Below are positions 36,501-47,170 of a DNA stretch of 64,000 bases, one piece after another. This stretch comes from Dryomyza anilis (taxonomy: Eukaryota; Arthropoda; Insecta; Diptera; Dryomyzidae), in contig OX638133.1 in the NCBI GenBank assembly GCA_951804985.1, forward strand, positions 8,948,501 to 9,012,500, read 5' to 3'. The notes beneath the pieces were generated by a model. The model saw only the letters and a program-made list of their open reading frames with translations. It ran no database searches and was not told the DNA's origin. The position numbers and the translations under genes were made by a program. Positions within the stretch are counted from its first letter, which is position 1; each line of letters starts with the position of its first letter.

Positions 36501-39500
36501 ACGTCTGATTGTAACTGAAAACATTTAAAAATTGTATGAAAATACTTTAGTTAAAATATTATAAAAAAAACCTACTGGTGGCACCTCTACGGTTGCAGTA
36601 GGCTTTGCCAGCGTTACCGCTAAAAATGCCAGACAAAAAATGTTACTGAAAATAAAACGCATTTCAATGTTTTAACAAAACTATTTGTTTGTGCAAAATT
36701 CAAGAGCTTTTTATACAAAGAGCTATTACATATTTCAAATAGACGACTACAAAAAAAAACATTATTTTTTCACCTTTCAAATGCTGATTAATGACTTCTC
36801 TAATTAGCATATTTTAAATAATTTGTTTTTAATATAAAGAGTTTTTCAACAGGGACGCTACGAAAGTAGAGCGACAGGGACAGCAAACGACGCCATATTT
36901 CTTGCCGTTTTTTTGACATTTCTCTACAGTAAGGTTTGCCATTTCATGATGGAAAGATATACGAATTCGAATTTCGGTAGTAAATTTTAATAATTTCGAC
37001 AAGTTGTTGGCTCGTAATATCTTTCCATCATGAAATGACAAACCTTACTAAAGAGAAATGTCAAAAGAGCGGCAAGAAATATGGCGTCGTTAGCTGTCCC
37101 TGTCGCTCTACTTTTGTAGCGTCCTTGTTGAAAACCCCTTGAAAAAAACTTTTGTAGCGCTCTTATTGAAAAACCCTTACTGGGTGTTTGGTTCATCGCT
37201 GTCAATAATTTAGCAGATCATACTATGACTCAAAAAAATAAGAAAGTATAAAATAAAATCATTCTCTATTTTGCACCCTGTTCAAGATACATGGTGTTTA
37301 GTAAATGCATATTACTGACATAACCTAATCAAGAAAATTGGTTATAAAGCATAAGTGATAAATGAAAAACAATTTTTAAGTCGAGTTTTAGAAAATTAAA
37401 TTACCTTTCCAATGGCATATCACATCTTCGAACCCTATGATTTCTTCCTTTTTTAAAAAGTACGTAAAGTTGAAATTAGCAAAAATAAAAACACAAATTT
37501 TGACTTTGTCATTGAATTTGTCAACATTTTGTTATCGATCACCCCATTTTTTGTAATTTGTAATGTTTTTTTTTTTTTGTATTATATTTCGATACATTAA
37601 AGTTTAAAATTAATGCAGTTGTTTTCATATAAACTCCGTATTTGTCTGCGGAAAACTTGTCGAAAATATGTTGTCCTTCTTGCCCGTTTGTTACCTGGGG
37701 TGATTTTCAATTGTAAAACTATATGGGCTTGAGAAAAACACTTGCTAACTATTGTAATTCAAAGCTTCATCATGGCATGAACTATTTAAAAAATGTTTTA
37801 TTTTAAGTTGTATATTTTTGCTAATTTTTCCAATTACAGTATTGTGCAAGAGGCTTTCAAGAACGTACTCGATGCAGGCTTCATACTGACGGAGAGCGTG
37901 GAACAGCTGCTGTGCCAGAAGTGCGATCGTTTTCTGGCGGATCGGTAAGTTGATTTTATATATTTCATCTTTTTTTTTTATTTACTACAAATGTTTCTTT
38001 ATTAACAAAATATGTAATTACTAACTAAAATTAAACCTTTTAAACAGCTTCGTTGAGGGCACCTGTCCGCATCCCGGCTGCGGCTACGAAGATGCACGCG
38101 GCGATCAGTGCGACAAATGTGGCAAACTGGTGAACGCCACCGAGCTGATACGTCCACGCTGCAAGGTCTGCAACACAGCGCCCGTAATACGTTCCTCCGA
38201 TCAGCTGTTTTTGGATTTACCCAAGGTGGAACCACAACTGCGCGCATGGGTCGAGAAATCCGAGGGTGGCTGGACAAACAATGCGCGCGTCATAACGCGT
38301 TCTTGGCTGCGCGAAGGACTCAAACCGCGTTGCATAACACGTGATCTAAAGTGGGGCATTCCCGTGCCACACCCCGGCTTCGAGAAGAAGGTGTTTTATG
38401 TGTGGTTCGATGCGCCCTTCGGTTATGTCTCGATGACCAAACGCTACACGGCCGACTATCAGCAATGGTGGCAGCCAACGGCCGGCGTCGATGTGGAGCT
38501 CTTCCAATTCATGGCCAAGGACAATGTGCCCTTCCATTCGGTGGTGTGGCCCGCATCGCTGCTAGCTATTAATCGTGGCAATGTGCTCGTCTCGCACATC
38601 ATGGCCACCGAGTATTTGAACTATGAAGATGGCAAATTTAGCAAAAGTCGCGGCATTGGTGTCTTTGGCAATGATGCACAGGACACTGGCATTGCTGCTG
38701 ACGTTTGGCGTTTCTATTTGGCTTCGGCACGTCCCGAAGGACAAGATTCCAGTTTCAGTTGGAATGATCTGGCAGCGCGTAACAACTCGGAGCTGTTGAA
38801 TAATCTGGGTAATTTTGTGAATCGTGCTTTGGTCTTTTGCGAGAAGAATTTCGCGGGCGTTGTGCCTGCAATGACATTGACCAACGATGAGTTGGTACTG
38901 TTGGCGCTAATCAATCGCGAGCTGCGTGGCTATGTGCAGTCGCTGGAGAAGGCGCGTTTGCGCGATGGTATACGCCATTTGTTGGCGATCTCGCGTCATG
39001 GCAACGGCTACATGCAGACGCAGCAGCCGTGGGTGTTATTGAAGGGTGATGCTGCGCAACAGGCGCGTGCAGCAACCATCATTGGCATTTGCTGCAATGT
39101 GGCGTGTCTGCTGGCCAATCTGCTGTTCCCGTACATGCCGGAGACGGCGCGTACGCTGTTCGCGCAGTTGAATGCGCAGCAATCGCAGCTGAATGCGGAG
39201 TGAGTTGGAGTTTTATTTTTTCCACATAGATACTTTTTTCATTTATTACATTTTCTATTTTAGAAAACCCTACGCCACAATCTACCTGCAAAGCGGCCAT
39301 AAAATCGGCAAACCTGCGCCACTCTTTGCCAAGCTCGAGCAGAGCTATATCGACGAGCTGAAGCAGAAATACGCCGGCCCACAAGTGTTGGGCGCCAGCA
39401 GCGGCGCAGCGCCCGCACCAACCTCAGTGGCTGCCTTGGAGGCGGCCATAACGCAACAGGGCGAGAAGGTGCGTCAACTAAAATCAACTACCAAAGATAA

Positions 39501-40135
39501 ATCGGTGTGGCAACCAGAGGTCAACATACTGCTCGACTTGAAGAAACAATTGACAGAGGCGCAAAAGACAGCAGCAGCGACGGCAACGCCAACACAAAAC
39601 GGCGCTGTCGGCGGTACGCAAAGCATTCAGCAGTTGGAAGCCGCTGTGCAGCAACAGGGCGAAAAAGTGCGTCAGCTCAAGTCTTCGACCAAGGATAAGG
39701 CGGTCTGGCAACCGGAAGTCAATGTACTGCTGGATTTGAAGAAACAATTGACGGCGGCACAAGCAGCGGCGCCAGCTAAAGTCGCAGCACCGGCTGCTGC
39801 TGTAGCGTCCGCGGCGCCAGATGCGGCCAAAGTGAAGCAGACGGAGGAGCAAATTGCTAAACAAGTGAGTTTAATGCAAATTATTTTTAAATCTTTTAAT
39901 AATAAATATAAACAATATTTAAAATTATTACAATTTATATTTTATTTAATTAAATATTAATATTTTCTTTATACTTTTGCAGGCTGAAAAAGTGCGCACC
40001 CTGAAAGCCGCCGGCGATGCCTCCGTCTGGAAGCCCGAAGTGGAAACTTTGCTTGCGCTGAAAAAACAACTTACCGCACTCACTGGCATTGCACCCGCCG
40101 CACCAGCTCAGAGCAAAAACAAAAAGAAGAAATAA
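33589..40135 (+). CDS. MetRS: Methionine--tRNA ligase, cytoplasmic
   Basis: Charges tRNA-Met with methionine in the cytosol (class I aminoacyl-tRNA synthetase). Eight exons, 33589-33691, 33840-33961, 34530-35164, 35226-35429, 37840-37944, 38048-39199, 39264-39864 and 39983-40135, join in phase to 3075 nt (1024 aa). ATG context is CCAAGATGA, after an in-line 5' UTR. Residues 1-200 form a GST-like domain ([14 protein letters not shown] start) used for partner binding in multi-synthetase complexes. The Rossmann catalytic core has the HIGH-type motif HLGN at 271-274 and the KMSKS-type motif KFSKS at 586-590. Between them, four CxxC-like pairs (CQKC, CPHPGC, CDKC, CKVC) form zinc knuckles. An anticodon-binding helical domain follows. 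Three WHEP repeats end the protein (about 828-885, 894-942, 962-1010), then a Lys-rich tail. Human MARS1 has one WHEP domain, which explains the extra length. No damage is seen. Confidence 0.97.
35590..35830. repeat. AAGGTGTACC-family repeat copy in synthetase intron 5 (5' part)
   Basis: TTTTGAAATAAACTT, GTTATGATCAGTCAAAC and AAGGTGTACCTATTATTTATTG follow in the same order as at 24570-24800 and 55930-56860. Confidence 0.65.
35850..35913. repeat. 31-bp near-perfect hairpin in synthetase intron 5
   Basis: AGTGAAATTTACATATTC... (35850-35880) is followed after a two-base centre by its complement (35883-35913), with one mismatch. The centre is AAGGTGTACCTT, the same motif that marks the AAGGTGTACC repeat family, so it may be a head-to-head junction of that repeat. 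Confidence 0.75.
35928..36083. mobile_element. Half copy of a foldback MITE (GGGTTTTTCAATAAGA ends)
   Basis: CCATCATGAAATGGCAAACC through TGTAGCGATCTTATTGAAAAACCC matches the right arm of the full element at 36839-37179. The left arm is missing. It lies just 3' of the nested secreted-peptide gene. Confidence 0.75.
36268..36273 (-). promoter_or_regulatory. Possible variant poly(A) signal of the nested peptide gene
   Basis: ATTAAA on the minus strand about 30 bases after the stop codon, the commonest variant of AATAAA. The position is approximate by a base or two. Confidence 0.35.
36302..36662 (-). CDS. Nested small secreted peptide gene (78 aa, three exons)
   Basis: Exons 36576-36662, 36479-36514 and 36302-36415 join to 237 nt with consensus splice sites: GTAGGT donor and TTTTCAG acceptor, then GTAAGT donor and CGCAG acceptor. 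Both junctions are phase 0. The first exon encodes a typical signal peptide, [19 protein letters not shown], with likely cleavage before [10 protein letters not shown]. The 12-aa middle exon is acidic and polar. The last exon encodes 37 aa with Pro and aromatic residues, ending [10 protein letters not shown]. There are no Cys residues after the signal and no C-terminal Gly for amidation. The predicted mature peptide is about 59 aa. A TATA box lies 46 bases upstream of the ATG. The gene sits antisense in intron 5 of MetRS. The family is not recognised; an immune-induced or reproductive-tract peptide is conceivable but unsupported. Confidence 0.75.
36708..36715 (-). promoter_or_regulatory. TATA box of the nested peptide gene
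   Basis: TATAAAAA on the minus strand, 46 bases upstream of the ATG at 36662. This would place transcription initiation near 36685 and leave a 5' UTR of roughly 20-25 bases. Compact TATA-driven promoters are usual for strongly expressed fly secreted peptides. Confidence 0.65.
36839..37179. mobile_element. 341-bp foldback MITE, full copy
   Basis: Left arm GAGTTTTTCAACAGGGACGC ... TTTGCCATTTCATGATGGAAA and right arm TTTCCATCATGAAATG ... TTGAAAACCCCTTG...AAACCC are inverted copies of about 120-130 bases around a spacer of about 55 bases (36960-37015). The right arm carries an extra duplicated end (TTTTGTAGCGCTCTTATTG). It lies directly upstream of the nested peptide gene promoter. Another copy is at 63471-63694. 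Confidence 0.85.
37180..37839. other. Remaining 3' part of synthetase intron 5
   Basis: AT-rich with no gene. Near 37629-37690 a sequence resembling the ~265-bp repeat core of the MDR gene intron appears once (CATATAAACTCCGTATTTGT). Confidence 0.5.
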
Positions 40136-41061
40136 TGATGATGCACTCTGCCATGTTTGCGTGACAACACACCAAACACTGCTTCACATTATTAACTACC
40201 TATTTCATTGAATTTGTACTTTTTCAAAAAAAAATAATGTTTTTTTTTACATTTGCTTTTATTTTTCGTTTCATTATTTCTTCATTTGGTTGTATTATTT
40301 TTCTCTCATTCAATTTCATTCAATTTGCGCATTTGTTTTTTGTGTATTTTTAATTTATAATTATTTTTAATAATTTATTTACATGCTACTTTGTATCCTA
40401 GTATTGCGATAGATTTAAATTTTAAATTAAATGTTGAACGCAGTATCGATGTAACGATGATGAAATACATGAATGAATGACGCTTTTCTACTTAACAAAA
40501 AAATTTGTTTTTTTTTTATTTATTTTTTACAAATTTATTTTTGCTTTTATGCATTTTTACAACTATTAACTAAATAATTTATTAATTTAAATTTATTAGT
40601 TAATTTATTAAACTATTCAATTATTAATTTATTCATCAATTCATTAATTAATTATTCATTTATTATTTATTCATCTATACATTTATTTTCCAATTAATTT
40701 ACATAATTCATTTATTCAATTCAATAATAATTTATTATTTTATTTATGCATTAAATCAATATCGCGATTCGAACGTCAATGCTATACGAAAGTCAATTCT
40801 ATTCGAAGAACAAAGTTATTCGAAGACAAAATCAGACAATTTAACGCAATCGCAAAGGTAGCCGAGTTTTTACTTTGTGTATTTTAAAGCGAAAGTTGCA
40901 AATTTGAATGCAAAAGTCACATTACCAAAGTACCATTTATTAGAATGCGAGTAATATCACTTTCAAATCGCTTTACGGAGTAAACCGCCTGTTCATTTGT
41001 TCAATAATTCACCTATTCAATAATTCATTTATTAATTTATTCTTTTAATAATTTATTCATT
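40136..41061. other. 3' flank of MetRS, then AT-rich simple sequence
   Basis: The 3' UTR is probably within the first 300 bases (ATTAAA near 40434 is one candidate signal). From about 40560 onward the DNA is built of degenerate TTATTAATTTATTCA-like units. 40760-40990 is less repetitive but shows no gene. Confidence 0.5.
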
Positions 41062-41064
41062 TAA

Positions 41065-41305
41065 GGGCCCTATTATGACTGGCGAAGCGAATGTAGTTGG
41101 CGAAGCGAACGTAAAAATAGCTATCACAGCATCCATTCGCCAGACTTCATTCGCCAGAAAAAAGGAAACTAAACCGAACGTAAAAATCAGGAGAACGTAG
41201 AAATCATTCGCCTGAACTTCATTCGTCTGGCGAATGGATGCTGTGAAGCTTTATTCGTTCGTTCGCTTCGTCAATTCATTCTCTTCGCCAGTCATAATAG
41301 GCCCC
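41065..41305. mobile_element. 241-bp palindromic MITE of the GGGCCCTATTATGACTGG family, copy 1
   Basis: It begins GGGCCCTATTATGACTGGCG and ends CGCCAGTCATAATAGGCCCC. The arms continue through GCGAAGCGAA and the CATTCGCCAGAC motif. TAA directly flanks both ends (41062-41064 and 41306-41308), a plausible 3-bp target duplication. It has the same termini as the 47-1420 element. Confidence 0.85.
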
Positions 41306-41404
41306 TAAAAATGTATTCATCGATTATACATTTTTTTTAATTAATTTCTTAATACATTTATTCATCTTTTAATGTATTCATTTATTTGATTTTTCATTTA
41401 TTTA

Positions 41405-41614
41405 GGGCTCTATCATGACTGGCGAAGCTAATGAACTTGGCGAAGCGAACGAACGAATAGAGCTTCACAGCTACCATTCGCCAGACGAATGAAGTGCAGG
41501 CGAATGATTTTTACGTTCGCTTTAGTTTACTTTTTTCTGGCGAATGGAAGAAGTGATAGCTTTTTAACGTTCGCTTCGCCAACTACATTCGCTTCGCTAG
41601 TCATGATAGGGCCC
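41405..41614. mobile_element. 210-bp palindromic MITE of the same family, copy 2
   Basis: It begins GGGCTCTATCATGACTGGCG and ends CGCTAGTCATGATAGGGCCC. It lies 100 bases from copy 1; internal landmarks such as GAACGTAAAAATCAGG versus TGATTTTTACGTTC show it is inserted in the opposite orientation. Confidence 0.85.
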
Positions 41615-41636
41615 TAATTTTGCAATTATTCAAACA

Positions 41637-42880
41637 TATCGTCGTTGTAAAACGACGAGTCACCAAATGCATTTTACTGAAAAACTTAAATTTCGAGTTG
41701 GTTAAATAATATTATAAAAAATAAATTCAAATTTTCATAAGTACAAAAACTAAAACGATTTGTTGGAATAGATATCTGTTTAATGGTTCCAGAGATTTGG
41801 TTTTATTTTAAATATCATTAATGTGTCAAGTTAATTAATGTACTGTAAACTTGTGACCCATCACGTCAGGATTTCCAATACAACGAATCGTTTTAGTTTT
41901 TGTACTTATGAAAATTTGAAAAATATACATTCAGTGCTTAATATAATATAAACCATAACTCGAATGGCATTGACTTCTATGACAATTTTTACTGTTTTGA
42001 TATGCTTAATCTATTTCCCAAAGACATGATGATATATTTATTAATTCTTCATATAAAGTTGGCCAATTAACTGCAGAGATTTTTTGAAAATCCTTAATAT
42101 TGATGGTTTAAGGACGAGATAGAAAATTAAAATGTACTACAGTAAAGATCCTTAGGTGAATGCCTACATTTGGTTTTCAGTCAAGAAATCCATATCTAAT
42201 ACCGTTTTCAAGAAATGTTACAATGGAAATTAAGGATTTACCAGATATTTGGGGGTCAATACCTCGAAATCCTGACGTGATAGAACATAATTTTATAGTA
42301 TGATACAATTTTCTACACATTCAGAATATAAAAAATAAAGCCAAATCCTAGGCACCGATAAAAATTAATTCGATTTTCAGCTACGAAAAACTTTAGTATT
42401 TTGCAGTTTCATATAAAATATAAAAATACTTTGCTCAGTGCTCAGTATTAGATAAACAAAAGATCGTACGGCTTTGACATATTTGGCTACTTTTTATGTT
42501 TTTTTATGCTGAATATTTTATCCATGGACAATATGATACATTTGCAACTCTTTAATATGAAATTCGTCGATTATGTTGATTGATCTTTTGAAAATTATTA
42601 ATATTGGTATTAAAAGGACGAGATAGCAATTTAATATGTACTACACATATGAAGCCTTGGTTAGTGTCTACATTTGGTTCTCAGACAACAAATAACTAAC
42701 TACTATAGTTTTCTCAGTAAACCAACGGTAATATTACGGTCACTTTAGGACATTTATGGTCATATATCTCGTAAACCTGACGTGATAGGGCATAAGTTTC
42801 TTAGGTGAAATTTCTTCAGGTTTTTTCAAGGACTATAAAAAAAATTGTCAAATCTCTGGCACCAAAAAAAAGTGGGCTTT
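41637..42880. repeat. Half MITE, foldback and two diverged ~480-bp direct repeats
   Basis: 41637-41725 is a half copy of the CGTCGTTGTA MITE. 41733-41762 (TTTTCATAAGTACAAAAAC...) recurs complemented at 41890-41922. From there, two diverged direct units at about 41930-42400 and 42425-42880 share GCTCAGTGCTCA/CAGTGCTTAA, AGGACGAGATAG, TACATTTGGTT and CCTGACGTGATAG. No coding capacity is seen. Confidence 0.6.
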
Positions 42881-42899
42881 TGCTGCACTGTGTTATCAG

Positions 42900-43850
42900 T
42901 ATCCTATTTAATTTATTAATTTATTATCATAATCAATCATTAAATCTTCATAGTTCATTTATTAATTTATTTATTCATGTATTAATTTATAAAATTATTC
43001 ATTTACTAATTAATGTTTTTATTTAATTATTCAAGTGTTCGGTCGTTCATTTATTAATTTATTTATTTCCTCCATTATTCATTTATTTATTCAATAATTC
43101 ATATATTAATCGATTATTCATTTATTTCTAATTAATTTATTAATTTGTTCATCATTATTCATCTAATAATTAATGTATTCCATTATACATTAATTATTTT
43201 AATCATTTATTCATTTATTAATTTACTAATTATCTATTTATTATTTTATGTTTTCATTTATTATTTAATCAGCTTATTTAATAATTTATTCAATAATTCA
43301 TTTATTAATTTATTCATCTATTTATTAAATAGATTATCAAATTTCTAATTAATTTATTCATTTATTAATCTAATCATTAATTAATTTCATCACATATAAA
43401 ATTTTCATCAATTCACTTATACATCTATTCATTCAATTATTCATCAATTACCTTATTATTTTATTTATTTTTCCATTTATTCAAATACGCTACACAACAA
43501 AATGAGAAAACGTTTGGCAGAATATGCCGCATTTATTTGTTAATCATTTATTAATTTATTAATTAATTTATCTATGCATCTATTTATTATTTCATGTATT
43601 CATTTCTTATTTAATTATTTATTCATTTATTCAATAATTTCATTAAATCGATTACCAACTTTCTAATTAATATATCCTATCCTATCACTAAACTATTCAT
43701 TTTTTAATTTATTTATAAATTTAATGAATTATACATTTTTCATAAATTCATTAATTCACTTATTTATCTATTCATTCAATAATTCATCAATTAATTCATT
43801 ATTTTATTCATTTTTTCTATTTATTAATTAGCCTACACAACAAAATGAGA
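42900..43850. repeat. Long degenerate (TTATTCATTTATTAAT)-like simple-sequence block
   Basis: Nearly the whole stretch is variations on ATTCATTTATTAATTTATTCA. The plus-strand open frames at 42805-43026 and 43145-43348 are Ile/Leu/Phe-rich translations of this and not genes. Confidence 0.8.
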
Positions 43851-44039
43851 AACAAAGTTTGAGCAGTAAATGCCGCTATTTTGGTATTATGGGAAATAAT
43901 CCGAAGAATTCTAAAATTTAGATTAACACATTTTCTATGGATAGGTTTACTAGATATCGGCCAATAACCTTTTTTTGCCGTGCTTTCAAAGAGATGGTTA
44001 CATACATTTGCAAATTGATCGCGTTTTAAGTTTTTTTTT

Positions 44040-44210
44040 TTGGAATATCTACTAAGATCCACAGCACTCAGACAGACTATGTACATTGTACTGTGAAATA
44101 TATTCCCTACAATTTTGTGGTTAATATCGCCCATGCCCAACCGGGATTCGAACCCGAGACCTTCAGAATGCAAGTCCAGCGCGCTACCTCTGGACTGCTG
44201 AGGCTGCCGT
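44040..44210 (-). mobile_element. Second tRNA-derived SINE-like element
   Basis: Read on the minus strand from about 44209: GGCAGCCTCAGCAGTCCAGAGG, then GGTAGCGCGCTGGACT, then the strong B box GGTTCGAATCCCGG, then an unrelated body. The tRNA-like head is unlike that of the GCCGCGGTAGC family. The long minus-strand open frame (43817-44173) reading through it is spurious. Confidence 0.65.
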
Positions 44211-44559
44211 TTTAAGTTACTGATATGATCAAGTGTTATATCAAGTAAAAGGGAATTAAAAATCTAGCAAACATTTCTCACAACATTTTGAAATGGGTTT
44301 ACTGGTTTTAGGGAACTCGATAGGGGAACTCGAAAAACGTAATTTATGTCGACAAAAATTTAAATCAAAAATGTATTTAAGAGATTGCGAAAAAGCAAGA
44401 AGTTGCACAATTTGTAATATTCCATAATTAGTAGGCACTTTTTCGAAAAAAACAAAGTAAAAATAAATGAAATGTATGCATACATTTTGAGGAGAAGAAA
44501 AAAATCATGTGAATATAACTTTTTTATTTTGTTTATTTTATACGAAAAGTAAACCTAAG

Positions 44560-44745
44560 TTATGAAATGAGTCAAATTAGTCAAAGTACCCAACCACATC
44601 ACATACAATATATGGGTTTTTATTGTTTTCATGATCCTATATCTCGTAAAGTATTCAAGATAAAGTTATAAAATTTAAAATTAGTTATAAGCAATTATTT
44701 ATTTAAAAATGGGCGTGATCTGCACACATTTTTTCTTTTTTATTT
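44560..44745. repeat. Old fragment of the TATACCCTAC element family
   Basis: GAGTCAAATTAGTCAAAGTACCC, AAAGTATTCAAGATAAAG and AAAAATGGGCGTGATCTGC match 54580-54750 with about 25% divergence. The SINE at 44759 is inserted next to it. Confidence 0.55.
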
Positions 44746-44758
44746 GTATGCCTATAGG

Positions 44759-45050
44759 CCGCGGTTAGTGCGTTGGACTGCGAGCCGAAAAATCCCCGGT
44801 TCAAGCCTGGACTGGGGCTAACAACATATTTTGATAGAAACATTTTTCTGCGCTACCTCTCGGCAGTAAATGGCAAACCTACGAGAATAAAACATTGCCT
44901 ATGAAAAGCTATCACCCGCCGTTCGGATTCGGCAATAAACTGTAGGTCCCACCACTTTGAGTACAAATATAACACGCACAGCTCAAAATGGTGAGAGAGC
45001 TCGTCCGAAGTTCTATACAGGACTGTAGCGCCAAACTATTATTATTATAG
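44759..45050 (+). mobile_element. tRNA-derived SINE, copy C (A box deleted)
   Basis: The head reads GCCGCGGTTAGTGCGTTGGACT, lacking the TAGCTCAGTGG segment of the other copies, so it should be unable to initiate polymerase III transcription. The B box CCGGTTCAAGCC, body and ATTATTATT tail are intact. TATAGGC-like sequence on both sides may be the target duplication. Confidence 0.85.
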
Positions 45051-46900
45051 GCACGCGGACATGGACTTTAACAACGCGCTAATCAAGCGATTGTGAAATA
45101 AAGTTTTCAAAGATCATTAGAAAATAATTAAAAATAAAAACAAAATAAATAATGATTAATTTTTAAGTTATGTAAAAATATAAAAATGTCCGAAGGAAAA
45201 TTTGACAAAAAAGAAAATTTTTGACATTATCCTTTTTGCATAGTTTTTGTTGACTTAAACTGGACGCCTTTCAGTGACTAAAAAGACCACTTTTAGACAA
45301 TAAAGCAAAGACATCCTTATGTATGCCATAAGGACAGCATTCAGACAAATCAAAAAGGCAACTTGCGGTCAATCATTTGTATTACAAAAAGACATTATTC
45401 TCGTAACATTTCGGATATCGTTAACATTTAACAGATAACTTAAAGGCATCTTTCAGACATAATTTGTCTAGTTGGGTATTTATTTTGCACTCAATTATAA
45501 TGCCTTTAAATAATTTATTTTATCCCAAAATTTTACGCATTTATTTCATTTTTCATTGATTCGTTTAATCCTTTTCTCATATATTTCAATAAATTTGAAT
45601 ACTTTTTCTCTTTTGAATAAAAAAAAACTTCTTTAAAATTATAACTACATCTTTATTTAACATAAAATTTAATTCTATTTACATAAATAATGACTTAACT
45701 TATATTTTAATATGCTACTGCACGCTGCTGTGCAATTCATATAAACCTAATTATAATATTTATAAAATAACATTTTTTTTAATAAAATTAATGATTAGTT
45801 GAGGAAGGTTTTGCTCAAATTTAAACAAAATATTGCAAATTACACACTGAATAAATTATGTTCATAATTTAGAGACATTCTTAATTAGTTGTTATGCATT
45901 ACTTATTTATATTTATTAGATAATTAATAAATATTTACAAATTACTTATGGACTAGCGGGGTATAAAGGTGGCTTAAGATTTAAAATTAAAAATTTAAAT
46001 TTATTTCATTACAGTTTGTATTTTATAAACCGTAGAAAGTGTTGAAAAAGATTGAAAATGGTATTACTCGATTTGAGAAACTAGAGTTTTTTTTATATAA
46101 AAGAATTCTATGTAAATTGATTCAAATATGAAGATATTTGCTTGTTTTCAAGTTGAACATGAGCCAAGTAGAATTGAGTAGTAGAATTCAACTTTCCAAC
46201 CGAGAGCCATTATTTATTTTTTTGAGTTGCATTTTTACCTGATATCAGTAACAGCATAGAGCTGGTAAATAACACTACTCAACACGATTAATCCTACGAA
46301 TTTCCGTATTCCATATAATTCGCTGTTTTTGACTGCATAGACATTTTAGCCATATCTAAGTAAAAACAAATACGGTAATGTGAAAAACAAGTTTTTCAAA
46401 AATATGTAAATGCAATTTTTCGTCCAATTATCAAGACTAATTTCAATATTCTAAAGAATGCTAATATTTCTATACGTTATTAAAATATTGGGTATAAACT
46501 TGAAAAATTTTAAATTTTCAAAATCATTATTTGACTTACTTTTTTAGCAATTAGAATAAAAAAATAAACCAGAAAATGATTTATAGTTATACACAAAATA
46601 GCCGAAACTAACGATTGAAATTACTAAGTTTTTTCCATTTGTTTTACTTTTGAAAATGTGACCCATCGTTTGTATTAAGTAGGAAAAACAGTGTAAGCAG
46701 TCAGAATATGCATACTCGAATTATAAAGAATTGATGTATAACAGAAAAAATGTTTGATTGTTTTGTAGCGCATTGCTTTAACGAATATTAACTGAAAAAC
46801 TGATCTCAAATGTACCTCAAGTTGAGAAGAATTCTATGCAGAGACTCTTAGTATATTTAATTCGCGTATTTTTTGTTGTTTGCAGTTTAAATGTTTGAAA
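45051..46900. other. AT-rich intergenic stretch
   Basis: No gene, RNA or clear repeat was found. 45230-45470 is slightly less AT-rich and repeats AAGACA/TCAGACA motifs. Confidence 0.4.
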
Positions 46901-46906
46901 ATTTAC

Positions 46907-47042
46907 AATGGCGCATAATCATAGACAATTTAAAGTCAACTTTAAATTTTAAAATCAGCTTTTTGACAATTTATTCTATATGTCAAAAAAGTCGAATTTA
47001 TGTTTAAAGTCGACTTTAAATTGTCTATAACTATGCGCTAAT
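46907..47042. mobile_element. ~135-bp palindromic MITE at the 3' end of the mucin-like gene
   Basis: GGCGCATAATCATAGACAAT followed by TTAAAGTCAAC is mirrored by GTCGACTTTAA then ATTGTCTATAACTATGCGC at 47008-47038. The two arms are about 40 bases each. Confidence 0.75.
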
Positions 47043-47097
47043 GTTTTTTATGCATGGCATTTACAAACAATTTTATAAACTCTCCAACAAAATCTTA

Positions 47098-47103
47098 TTT
47101 ATT
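47098..47103 (-). promoter_or_regulatory. Poly(A) signal of the SEA/EGF membrane protein gene
   Basis: TTTATT on the plus strand (AATAAA on the minus strand), about 70 bases after the stop codon at 47171. Confidence 0.6.
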
Positions 47104-47170
47104 TTTAAACTTTAAAATGTACAACGTCTCACGTTTCTTTACTATGTTTTGTAAGCCTTTCAAAACTTTT

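Noticed and set aside
39260..39864. Long minus-strand open frames opposite the WHEP repeats of MetRS
   Set aside because: Antisense shadows of GC-rich coding repeats; Arg/Leu-rich with no domain.
42805..43348. Hydrophobic open frames rich in Ile, Leu and Phe
   Set aside because: Translations of TTATTCATTTATTAAT simple sequence.
44135..44209. Possible tRNA gene with a strong B box
   Set aside because: The ends do not pair as an acceptor stem, and it continues into a long body as in SINEs.
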